NCBI GenBank assembly: GCA_024277755.1
Contig: JAJRUN010000021.1
Location: forward strand, 1-52,016
DNA from: Gammaproteobacteria bacterium
Lineage (GTDB): Bacteria > Pseudomonadota > Gammaproteobacteria > Tenderiales > Tenderiaceae
Reading direction: 5' to 3'
Length of the DNA stretch: 52,016 bases
Shown here: in pieces, positions 16,282 to 24,184 of the stretch
Layout of the letters: each line of letters begins with the position of its first letter
Position numbering within the stretch: position 1 is the stretch's first letter
The notes under the pieces: generated by a model
Database searches by the model: none
The model's input: only the letters and a program-made list of their open reading frames with translations
What the model was told of the DNA's origin: nothing
Program-made: the position numbers and the translations under genes

Positions 16282-18078
16282 ATGAGCCGCGAGCAAACGG
16301 AATCACAGATCAAACTACTCATTGCCAAAGGCAAAGAGCAAGGCTACCTGACCTACCGGGAAGTCAACGATCACCTGCCCGACGAAATCGTCGACCCGGA
16401 ACAGGTAGAAGGCATCATCACCATGATCAACGACATGGGCATTCCTGTTCATGAAGTTGCCCCTGACGCAGACAGTCTAATCCTGTCTGACAAAGCTGTC
16501 ACCGATGATGATGCCGCTGAAGAAGCCGCCGCCAACCTGGCAACAGTCGACGCTGACTTTGGTCGCACAACCGACCCTGTGCGCATGTACATGCGAGAAA
16601 TGGGCACCGTTGAGCTGCTGACCCGCGAAGGCGAAATCAAGATTGCCAAACGCATCGAAGCCGGCCTCAAGCAAGTCTACAAAGCCCTAGGAAGCTTTCC
16701 CAGCAGCATAACCCCTCTTATTGCGGGCTACGAACAAATCGTGGCTGGCGAAACTCGTTTGGCCGATTATATCCGCGGCTTTGCCGATCTTACTGACGAA
16801 ATAGCCCCTCCCGCCAGCGCTGCCAGCAAATCTGACAGCGATGACGACGAAAAACCAGTCGATACCGGCACAGACCCGGAAGAAGTACGCGCCTGTATGG
16901 ATAAAATTTCCAAGTCCTACAACAAGCACCTGAGTCTCATCAAAAAGGGTGACCTCAACGATCCGAAACTCAAGGAGCTACGCGAGGCAACATCCGAAGC
17001 CTTCATGGCCTTCAAGTTTTCACCAGCCTTCATTGTAAAGCTAGTAGTAAATCTGCGCGCGGTCGTTAACGAAATCCGCACCCATGAACGCATCATCATG
17101 AACATCTGCGTCAACGAAGCACACATGCCACGCAAAGAATTCATCACCTCATTCCCTGACAATGAAACAAATCTCGATTGGTTTGATCAGACTGTCAATT
17201 CAAATGAATCGTATGTAAAAGTTCTACAGGAACACGAAGACGAAATCCGCAACGCACAAAACAAGCTCGTTTCAATCCAGGAAACCAACAACCTCACCAT
17301 CACCGATATCAAAGACATCAACCGCATGATATCCATTGGTGAAGCCAAGGCCCGCCGCGCCAAGAAAGAAATGGTCGAAGCCAACCTTCGTCTGGTTATC
17401 TCAATCGCCAAAAAATACACCAACCGCGGCTTGCAATTCCTCGACCTGATCCAGGAAGGCAACATCGGCCTGATGAAAGCCGTCGACAAATTTGAATACC
17501 GCCGCGGTTACAAGTTCTCGACCTACGCCACCTGGTGGATTCGCCAGGCCATTACGCGCTCGATTGCCGACCAGGCCCGCACAATCCGTATACCGGTGCA
17601 CATGATTGAGACCATCAACAAACTCAACCGTATCTCGCGTCAAATGCTGCAGGAAATGGGGCGCGAAGCCACGCCAGAAGAACTGGCCGAACGCATGGAA
17701 ATGCCGGAAGACAAAATCCGCAAAGTCCTCAAGATTGCCAAAGAACCAATCTCAATGGAAACACCCATTGGCGATGACGAAGACTCAAGCCTGGGCGATT
17801 TTATTGAAGATGGCAACGTCATGGCGCCGCCTGACTCAGCCACCTTTGAAGGTCTGAAAGAAGCCACCACCGACGTCCTCGAGGGCCTAACCGCTCGCGA
17901 AGCCAAAGTCCTGCGGATGCGCTTCGGTATCGATATGAACACTGACCACACCCTGGAAGAAGTTGGCAAACAGTTCGACGTCACCCGTGAACGTATTCGT
18001 CAGATTGAAGCCAAGGCACTGCGCAAACTGCGCCATCCAAGCCGCTCAGAAAACCTGCGCAGCTTCCTGCAAGATTAG
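16282..18078 (+). CDS. rpoD: RNA polymerase primary sigma factor RpoD (sigma-70)
   Basis: A 598-residue housekeeping sigma factor. Region 1.1 ([20 protein letters not shown]), region 1.2 ([20 protein letters not shown]), a non-conserved domain with an acidic patch ([10 protein letters not shown]), region 2 ([19 protein letters not shown], then [20 protein letters not shown] and [14 protein letters not shown]), region 3, and region 4 ([20 protein letters not shown]) are all intact. The ATG at 16282 is preferred; a GTG at 16276 would add two residues. A perfect terminator follows at 18093-18130. Confidence 0.97.
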   Translation: MSREQTESQIKLLIAKGKEQGYLTYREVNDHLPDEIVDPEQVEGIITMINDMGIPVHEVAPDADSLILSDKAVTDDDAAEEAAANLATVDADFGRTTDPVRMYMREMGTVELLTREGEIKIAKRIEAGLKQVYKALGSFPSSITPLIAGYEQIVAGETRLADYIRGFADLTDEIAPPASAASKSDSDDDEKPVDTGTDPEEVRACMDKISKSYNKHLSLIKKGDLNDPKLKELREATSEAFMAFKFSPAFIVKLVVNLRAVVNEIRTHERIIMNICVNEAHMPRKEFITSFPDNETNLDWFDQTVNSNESYVKVLQEHEDEIRNAQNKLVSIQETNNLTITDIKDINRMISIGEAKARRAKKEMVEANLRLVISIAKKYTNRGLQFLDLIQEGNIGLMKAVDKFEYRRGYKFSTYATWWIRQAITRSIADQARTIRIPVHMIETINKLNRISRQMLQEMGREATPEELAERMEMPEDKIRKVLKIAKEPISMETPIGDDEDSSLGDFIEDGNVMAPPDSATFEGLKEATTDVLEGLTAREAKVLRMRFGIDMNTDHTLEEVGKQFDVTRERIRQIEAKALRKLRHPSRSENLRSFLQD

Positions 18079-18092
18079 GCAAACAGCAAATC

Positions 18093-18130
18093 ATCCCCGC
18101 CCTATGAACAACAATACGGCGGGGATTTTA
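18093..18130 (+). terminator. Terminator after rpoD
   Basis: A perfect 9-bp stem ATCCCCGCC (18093-18101) / GGCGGGGAT (18118-18126) with a 16-base loop, then TTTATCTT. Placed 15 bases after the rpoD stop. Confidence 0.85.
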
Positions 18131-18183
18131 TCTTGCTAGCTAGCAACAAAAGCACACGTTATACTACACAGCTTCCAAACAAA

Positions 18184-18260
18184 GGGCCTGTAGCTCAGTT
18201 GGTTAGAGCAGTGGACTCATAATCCATTGGTCGAGTGTTCGAGTCACTCCAGGCCCACCA
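18184..18260 (+). tRNA. tRNA with CAT anticodon, most likely tRNA-Ile2 (lysidine-modified)
   Basis: A 77-base cloverleaf with encoded CCA: acceptor GGGCCTG/CAGGCCC, D-arm GCTC/GAGC, anticodon stem GTGGA/TCCAT with loop CTCATAA, T-arm GAGTG-TTCGAGT-CACTC, discriminator A. CAT may be Met or Ile2. The acceptor pairs C4-G69 and C5-G68, known identity elements for the lysidine synthase TilS, favour Ile2 reading AUA codons. It directly follows rpoD and borders an island-like stretch. Confidence 0.92.
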
Positions 18261-18269
18261 TATAAATCA

Positions 18270-18297
18270 AAAGCCTACGTATACCCGTAGGCTTTTT
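18270..18297 (+). terminator. Terminator after the tRNA
   Basis: Stem AAGCCTACG (18271-18279) / CGTAGGCTT (18286-18294) with a short loop and a T-run (TTTTT) directly after. Placed 10 bases beyond the tRNA 3' end. Confidence 0.85.
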
Positions 18298-18381
18298 CTC
18301 CCTTCAAAATATCCCGTGTAGACGCCATGTAGACACATTCGCACACAAACCACCCCAGACAAAACGCACAAAGTAGTATCG

Positions 18382-18422
18382 ATATTACTGAAATAGACGA
18401 ACCCGAATGTAATCAGTAATAT
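18382..18422. repeat. 10-bp perfect inverted repeat
   Basis: ATATTACTGA at 18382-18391 and its exact complement TCAGTAATAT at 18413-18422, spaced 21 bases. No T-run follows. It could be a protein-binding site or the relic of an element end. Confidence 0.5.
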
Positions 18423-18539
18423 TAGCCAAACTAATAATTATCTTGAGATACAGATACTTGTAACCCCCCCTTACGAAGCCAATCATCAGCCACACCCGTT
18501 ACAGCCTAGAACTAACTTCAGGCAAATCATTGGCCAAAA

Positions 18540-18873
18540 TTACTTGACCGCCACACCCCCCCCTTCATGACAGACTTGAACAATCACAGGAAAATTCTCA
18601 GCCAGCGCATACACCGGCACATCAATACGAGCCTCCATTGCCGGTGTAATCACCACCATAGGTGACAGCCGTGTTAATGTCACAGGCATCAGTTTCTTGC
18701 TTGATTTTTTCAAACAATTCAAACGTGTCCGCCAATAGCCAAAGCTGGAAAAGAGATATTCTTCTGTTGGCTATAGACTTTCTGTGAAAGTTTGCCCTTG
18801 CTCCAGTCATGAATGAGTTGTTGCCAGAAGTCTTTTTTCTGAGCTGAAGTTATGGCGTTCGCTTTGATTATGT
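18540..18873 (-). pseudogene. Decayed IS66-family accessory protein TnpA
   Basis: Read on the minus strand, one frame gives SAQKKDFWQQLIHDWSKGKL followed by SQKVYSQQKNIS. After a one-base slip at the AAAA run near 18749-18752, another frame continues SSFGYWRTRLN and on to a stop at 18540. W-x-I-x(2)-W...LSQ...YCRQ-like...F-YW-x-RL is the helix-turn-helix signature of IS66-type TnpA. No intact start codon is visible and no tnpB or tnpC follows, so this is an inactive fragment marking past insertion activity downstream of the tRNA. Confidence 0.65.
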
Positions 18874-19111
18874 TTAAATCAGAACGATAACAATGTTGGC
18901 ACGCGTTTGTTAGATGAGGTTTATTGACCGTTTACGAATGAACCACAATTGGGAACGACAGATCGAGACATGGCCAGGCAGCCTTTATAAAGTGTCATTT
19001 TATCTGCCAAATAATATCCTCCAGCAGTGTAAGCAGCACCCACTTGCGGACCACGTCATAGAGAGATACTGATGTATTCAACGATACGCCTTTCTTTCCA
19101 TAGGAGAAGCT

Positions 19112-22100
19112 ATGCCTTCTGTACCCATTGAGATTATCCAAATCGGCGCATCGGGCACAGCTCGTTACGGTGTCGTAAGCGGGCGCATCCAGGGCCAGGT
19201 CAGAGCCAGCATCGACGTAACGGCGGATGCCTGTCACGGGATTGCGATAGGCATTGAGCCGGGGGTCTTCGGCACGATCAGCGGGCAGGCTCAGGCGCTA
19301 TTGATCGGTGGCTCGTTACAAGGACAGCTGGCAGCACAAGCGGGCGCTAAGGTGATGCTACGAGCCAACCCCAACCCTTTCGATTCGCTTGGACTCACCA
19401 TTGAAGGCGGGGCATACGCCTTTGCGGCAGCCGCCGGGCGGCTCAGCATCTACCTCACTCCAGAGTACTTCGCCCGGTTCATCCAGGAGCATCTTGAAGA
19501 AATGCCTGCGGATCTCTTCCTTATTTTCCTCGAGGAGGTGCGGGCGGAGGCAGGTGTGTGGGGCAAGATCGCGGCCTCGGCCGCGATTGAAGGGCATATC
19601 AATACCATCTTCACACTGGACGGCAAAGATTCCGGCTTCGAGATCTCAGGAGGCTTTAATGCCGGCTGGGGCGTGGGCACCGGGTGGGACTTCTACTGTG
19701 AGGCTGGCTTTACTGATCTTCGTCGCGCAGTCAGGCGCAGTTGCTTACGCATCAACCTGGAGATTGCCGGTGAGATTCGGAAGCAGCCAACACCTGCGAC
19801 ACAGATATTGTCGAGCACTTTCGATTTCGCGTTTCCACTCACGGTTATGATCGCATACGACCTCGGCGTCATCGCCAAGCGCAAGGGAGCCTTGCTCACC
19901 GAGCAGGACGTGGCGACAGTATTAAAGCGGAATTTCACCGAAAACCTCCAGCGCTTCACGGCAGACACGCTCGCAGAGTGTGCGATAAAGTGGCTTGTGG
20001 GCGAATTCCGCAAGCTCAGTCTATCCCTCATTGGAAGAGCACTGAGCAACACCGACGTCGACGCTTTGGAGATGCGAATCAACAACCTCCTCAACCTGCT
20101 TGCCCCCGGTGAGTTCAGTGTAGACAAACTCAACCGTGCGCTGGCTGCAGCGGTTGACATTACCGATATCCTTGACGATGGCGAACTCACGCAGTTGGCC
20201 CGGCCACTCACCACCCTCTGGCTCGCGGGCATGCTGGGACTGCGGGCTCGCCAGTTACTGAATTCAGTTGGCGCAGAGGTCAACGTAGGCAGCTCACTGG
20301 CCGGCAGCGCAGAGGCAAATGTGTCAGTGGATTTATTGACAGATCCACCGCAAATCGTGCTCGACGAGATCCAGGCAAGCCTCGATGAGGTGGTCACGGG
20401 TGTCGACATCAGCATGGCTGTGGACTACTTGGTCCAGATTGGCGTCAGTCCGCTTCTCGCAAAGTACTCGCCAGAATTTGAGGACTTCCGACAAAAACTC
20501 GAGACCTCATTTAGACTATCAGGCGGCGACATCATTGAAGACATCGTGCGTTCAATCGCCGGCACCGGCTCGCTGTCTGGCCTGAACAGTTACACCGCCT
20601 TCAAGCAGTTCGTCCAGGAGGAGCTGCTCCAAAACGGTGTCCGCGACCAACTCCTGCCACTCGTGCGACAGCTCGCAAACGACGAAGGCAACACGATATT
20701 GACAGAATATATCGACGAAGTTATCGATCCCTGCAACGCGATTGTTGCTGACTTTATCTTCTCAAAGCTCGACAACATTATGCTGGGGGATATCACCAGC
20801 CTTGATCAGGCAAGCCTAAGCGCCCTGACCAATAACATTACCGCCGGCTGCGGGGTCGTAACTTACCAAATACTGGCCCGAAATCTTGTTTATTTCGACC
20901 GCATCGTGACAAATTTCATGCTCGACAATGTCCAGCTCGGTTTCCACGACCTGCGCGTCGCTTTCGAAACGCCAGAGCACCCATTTTTTGAGTCCTGCCG
21001 AGAGGTCATTGAAGCTAACCTTCCCGGCAATCCCGACCTATCAGAACGCTCGGAAGCATTGAGTTTATTATTACTGGAACTGGCGAGCGCTTTCGAAAAA
21101 ATGACCGGCCCGACCATCTTTACACCCCAAAGACGAACTAGAATTCACGAACTAAAGCGCGACATATTGCTTTCGATGACGGGTGACTTCGACAACAACA
21201 CCCCTGATGCCCTCACCGCCATCGTCCAAGATGTTATTGACTGCTTACACATCCCCAGCGCAGATAAAACCACCGAGTTAGCCACTCTGATGCTACAGAT
21301 TCAAGCGGAGTGCTTCGCTGTACTTCTTCAGCAGGTTACACCAGCGCTGACCGAGTTCTACCTGGCTCTCACGCTGCCGGATCTAATCGCCCTACGCGAG
21401 CAGCTCAATACCTGGATCAATCAGCTGCGCAAGACTGCCGAGGATGCCCTCGCGGCGTACGCCCAGCTCGCCGACTTCATCCGCATAGAGATTATCGAGG
21501 TACTCGATGCCATCAACATCACCGTGGACGAGCTGCGCATAGATCTGGAGGCACACATCCAGAGCGGTTGGGCGATGCAGGCGAAGGCGGCCGTTCGCAC
21601 CCAGGCAGAGCAAATCGTGATCGAGAACATCGGCAACCCGACAGCACAGGCTGCAGCGATCACTGCCTTCGCAGCTGCTCAGTGGCTAGTGATCAACCCG
21701 ATTTTGGATGCAGCATCGGCCACCTTATCCGCAACAATCTCACCCCTCATCACAACGCTCGACGACATCGTCGATGGGGGTACCGATGCGGCGATGGCAT
21801 TCATCACCTGGCAGGCTGAAATAGAGACGCAACTGCTGGCCGATCTACAGGACATGGTCATTCTTCCTGCGGCTGAAACTGCCACTTTGATCCTCAACGT
21901 GATCTTCCCACCGTACATCATCAGTATGATCGAAAACTATCTCGATAACCGCGCTGAACAGCGACAGCTTGAACAGCAAGCGGTCAACGAACAAGCAGCC
22001 CTTGCAGGCCTCGCAGAGGAGCGCGATACAACGCAGATGCGACACAGAGACCATGCGCACAGTACCCACCTTGACCTGAGCATCGCGATCCCCGGTATGG

Positions 22101-22780
22101 ATCCAGCCCGCATCTATTCAGCCTCGGTGCGGCTATCAGTCTTCGCAACAGGGTTAAGCGATGAGATCCTGGCAGAGCCACGGTCGAGACGCATCCAGTT
22201 TCGACTCAACGGAAAGCCATTGCCGCAAGAGCATACAAACTGGCAGAAACTGCCCGAGGGCGGTCGTATCTGGACGTGGCAACCAGCCAACGGCGACGAG
22301 TTTTCAGATGGCATCAACATCTTCGAGGCCACCTGGATCCGGGGAACAGACTCGACGAGGGTCGAGCGGAGGATCGTGCAATTCATCGTAAACACGAGCG
22401 CCTTCTACCCCAGTCAGAACCTTCAGATCAGCATCGACGCCAACCCAAAGGGCTACGATGTTCACCAGGAAAACGTGCTAATCGAGTGGAACGGCGACAC
22501 GACACTGCGACTCGATGGCTGGATGCTCCGCGACCTCGCCAACCACCGCTACGCCTTCCCGGATGATGTGATCCTCGTCGCCGGACAACGCTTGCGTATC
22601 TTCACTGGTGGCGACCCAGATCAGGACTCCTTCACCCCCTCAGACGCCGAGAAAGTTCTGCACATGGGGCGCCGCGCCGCGATCTGGAACAATACCGGCG
22701 ACCTCCTCGAACTATTTGACGCGAACGGCGTGATTGTGGTGAGTGAAGGCTACGGCAACTTCTTCGAACAAGGGGCCTGA
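19112..22780 (+). CDS. Very large protein of unknown function with C-terminal lamin-tail domain
   Basis: A 1222-residue protein with no signal peptide. Residues ~1-120 are Gly/Ala-rich and probably beta-structured (SGRIQGQVRAS, TISGQAQALLIGGSLQGQLA). Residues ~200-930 are mainly helical and leucine-rich. Residues ~940-985 look like a coiled coil (RAEQRQLEQQAVNEQAALAG). Residues ~985-1105 read as a beta-sandwich. The last ~110 residues match a lamin-tail domain: LRLDGWMLRDLANHRYAFPD, LRIFTGG, then WNNTGDLLELFDANGVIVV. A good ribosome-binding site (AGGAGA) precedes the ATG. One base separates it from the OmpA-domain gene, so the two form a unit. Codon use and the tRNA/IS66 junction upstream suggest acquisition. 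I know no family for the main body. Confidence 0.8.
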   Translation: MPSVPIEIIQIGASGTARYGVVSGRIQGQVRASIDVTADACHGIAIGIEPGVFGTISGQAQALLIGGSLQGQLAAQAGAKVMLRANPNPFDSLGLTIEGGAYAFAAAAGRLSIYLTPEYFARFIQEHLEEMPADLFLIFLEEVRAEAGVWGKIAASAAIEGHINTIFTLDGKDSGFEISGGFNAGWGVGTGWDFYCEAGFTDLRRAVRRSCLRINLEIAGEIRKQPTPATQILSSTFDFAFPLTVMIAYDLGVIAKRKGALLTEQDVATVLKRNFTENLQRFTADTLAECAIKWLVGEFRKLSLSLIGRALSNTDVDALEMRINNLLNLLAPGEFSVDKLNRALAAAVDITDILDDGELTQLARPLTTLWLAGMLGLRARQLLNSVGAEVNVGSSLAGSAEANVSVDLLTDPPQIVLDEIQASLDEVVTGVDISMAVDYLVQIGVSPLLAKYSPEFEDFRQKLETSFRLSGGDIIEDIVRSIAGTGSLSGLNSYTAFKQFVQEELLQNGVRDQLLPLVRQLANDEGNTILTEYIDEVIDPCNAIVADFIFSKLDNIMLGDITSLDQASLSALTNNITAGCGVVTYQILARNLVYFDRIVTNFMLDNVQLGFHDLRVAFETPEHPFFESCREVIEANLPGNPDLSERSEALSLLLLELASAFEKMTGPTIFTPQRRTRIHELKRDILLSMTGDFDNNTPDALTAIVQDVIDCLHIPSADKTTELATLMLQIQAECFAVLLQQVTPALTEFYLALTLPDLIALREQLNTWINQLRKTAEDALAAYAQLADFIRIEIIEVLDAINITVDELRIDLEAHIQSGWAMQAKAAVRTQAEQIVIENIGNPTAQAAAITAFAAAQWLVINPILDAASATLSATISPLITTLDDIVDGGTDAAMAFITWQAEIETQLLADLQDMVILPAAETATLILNVIFPPYIISMIENYLDNRAEQRQLEQQAVNEQAALAGLAEERDTTQMRHRDHAHSTHLDLSIAIPGMDPARIYSASVRLSVFATGLSDEILAEPRSRRIQFRLNGKPLPQEHTNWQKLPEGGRIWTWQPANGDEFSDGINIFEATWIRGTDSTRVERRIVQFIVNTSAFYPSQNLQISIDANPKGYDVHQENVLIEWNGDTTLRLDGWMLRDLANHRYAFPDDVILVAGQRLRIFTGGDPDQDSFTPSDAEKVLHMGRRAAIWNNTGDLLELFDANGVIVVSEGYGNFFEQGA

Positions 22781-22781
22781 C

Positions 22782-23801
22782 ATGGAAGACTTCGGACTCA
22801 ACGCAACACCCGCCATTGACCTGCTGCGTGAGCAGCTTCTCAAACTGCTGGAACTCGCACGCGGCGGCAGGGCCGATCTGAGCCAAACCAAGATTCCATT
22901 CAGCGTATTTCTTCCCGATTTCGGGGTCAACCAAGCCTCACTGACGGATGATCACCTAAGCGCACTTGAGGAGCTGTCTGAGATATTGCTGGCCAACCCG
23001 GCACTTGAGATCGACATCATCGTTGGGCGTGCCAGTCAGACGGGTAACGAGAGCAACAACCTAAGTTTGAGCGAGGCACGGGCGCAGACGGTACTGGACA
23101 GACTTGTTAATCTCGCCATTTATCCACCCGCACCGATTATCGGACTCGGCTCGTCCGAGCCCATCGTAGACCTACCCAGCCAGGAAATCGAACTCAACCG
23201 CAGTGTCGATATCCGGATGTGGTACGACCTCTCATACCACGCCCCAATTGCGACAGATATCAAGCACCCTGCAGGTTTCTGGAGGGCGTGGTCTTCTGGA
23301 GCTAGATACGATAGGGCAGCCCTTATAGTCCAGTTGGTGTACGACAACATCGATAGCCTTTACTCACCCATCTACGATACAAGCGTAGGAGAATCGATAA
23401 TGAATACAGCGACACTACGGCAAGATGATGCCTTGGTACGCTCCAGAGCACTCCTTGGTTATTACAAGCAAACATTCTCCGATTCCCAGGCAATACTCGA
23501 TGACATAGATGCTTTCAACACACTTCTAGATGATAATGGACTAAGTCCTAGTAATTTTTCCGGGGAGGAAATCTCAGACGCGGAGCATTTTTTTGTGGGA
23601 GCCGTATTTGGCTTGATTCCGGCCATTGGATTTGGTCTTGGAGTTGGGTTTTCTTTCCTTTGGGACTACGCCATTCAAGGTTCCCTAGGGTTTATTATAA
23701 ATAGAAATTATAAGTCACTAAAGCACAATATAGAGCAATTTGAGGGGCCAGATATGGCAGGTGTAGCTTATGGCACATCAAGGATCGGGCGCGACAATTA
23801 G
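22782..23801 (+). CDS. OmpA-domain protein with C-terminal hydrophobic segment
   Basis: A 339-residue protein starting at the ATG at 22782, one base after the stop of the large LTD protein. Residues ~45-150 resemble an OmpA/MotB-type fold: NQASLTDDHLSALEELSEIL, LEIDIIVGRASQTG and NNLSLSEARAQTVLDRL. The usual arginine-rich signature ends as ELNRSVDIRMW. There is no signal peptide, which is odd for a peptidoglycan-binding domain and hints at a non-canonical setting, as in phage-tail-like or injection-system parts. The C-terminal third has a hydrophobic stretch (FFVGAVFGLIPAIGFGLGVG) and is AT-richer than the rest, so the gene may be chimeric. Function unknown; partner of the upstream protein by arrangement. 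Confidence 0.75.
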   Translation: MEDFGLNATPAIDLLREQLLKLLELARGGRADLSQTKIPFSVFLPDFGVNQASLTDDHLSALEELSEILLANPALEIDIIVGRASQTGNESNNLSLSEARAQTVLDRLVNLAIYPPAPIIGLGSSEPIVDLPSQEIELNRSVDIRMWYDLSYHAPIATDIKHPAGFWRAWSSGARYDRAALIVQLVYDNIDSLYSPIYDTSVGESIMNTATLRQDDALVRSRALLGYYKQTFSDSQAILDDIDAFNTLLDDNGLSPSNFSGEEISDAEHFFVGAVFGLIPAIGFGLGVGFSFLWDYAIQGSLGFIINRNYKSLKHNIEQFEGPDMAGVAYGTSRIGRDN

Positions 23802-23871
23802 AAGTCTATTTTGAAGACAACCGTTATTTTTTCTACAGGTTGAGACCTTTACACAAAAAATAGTTTTCGTT

Positions 23872-23950
23872 CCAGCAAGGCAAAAATGATCGATAAACCG
23901 GAGTTTACTGGAGTAAATGAGGGTTTTGAGATCATTTTTAACGCCGCTGG
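23872..23950. repeat. Nested imperfect inverted repeat (possible small non-autonomous element or REP-like unit)
   Basis: Outer arms CCAGC (23872-23876) / GCTGG (23946-23950), perfect 10-bp arms AAAAATGATC (23882-23891) / GATCATTTTT (23930-23939), and an inner TTTAC-tgga-GTAAA hairpin. The nesting gives a long hairpin without a terminator T-run. Confidence 0.6.
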
Positions 23951-24067
23951 GGCGGAAAATATGAATCGTGCAAAGATCTCAGGTTGAAAAATAGACGTGT
24001 ATACACCTAACCCCCGCCTTGCAATTCCAGGGAAGAAGCGCATCAACATCACCTGGTTTTTTCATAC

Positions 24068-24092
24068 AAAAAGGGGGCGAGGACACCCCCTT
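24068..24092 (-). terminator. Terminator of the RND adaptor-permease operon
   Basis: Stem AAGGGGG (24071-24077) / CCCCCTT (24086-24092) with an 8-base loop. Read on the minus strand it runs into TTTTTGT. It lies about 95 bases past the permease stop. Confidence 0.65.
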
Positions 24093-24184
24093 CCAAGATC
24101 TGAAAATACAGAAGACGACCGCATGCATTGGGCCAGGCTAAAGAAGGCGCGCCCTGCAAAACCAATAACTTTATTTTCAATCAG

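Larger units (their letters stand above)
18261..19111. other. tRNA-proximal junction with no intact gene
   Basis: 850 bases holding the tRNA terminator, two TGTAGAC direct repeats 11 bases apart (18317-18323, 18328-18334), a 10-bp inverted repeat (18382-18391 / 18413-18422, ATATTACTGA), and a decayed IS66-type tnpA (18540-18873). From about 18880 to 19100 only a 52-codon frame at 18914-19072 is open on the plus strand, of no family I know. The layout suggests remains of mobile DNA beside a tRNA target. Confidence 0.6.
23802..24184. other. Intergenic region after the island, with nested inverted repeat
   Basis: 383 bases without a gene. It contains a structured repeat-like element (23872-23950) and the terminator of the minus-strand RND operon (24068-24092). 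The rest shows nothing I can name. Confidence 0.7.

Noticed and set aside
18914..19072. 52-codon plus-strand frame with protein-like composition between the IS66 remnant and the LTD gene
   Set aside because: No recognised family and no clear ribosome-binding site; may be a transposase scrap but cannot be assigned.
19693..20415. 240-codon minus-strand frame inside the LTD protein gene
   Set aside because: Ser/Arg-biased shadow of the opposite strand with no start signals.
18261..24180. Duplicate of the tRNA 3' end marking the far edge of an integrated element
   Set aside because: No convincing repeat of the tRNA 3' sequence was found by reading; an alignment is needed to exclude a short core.
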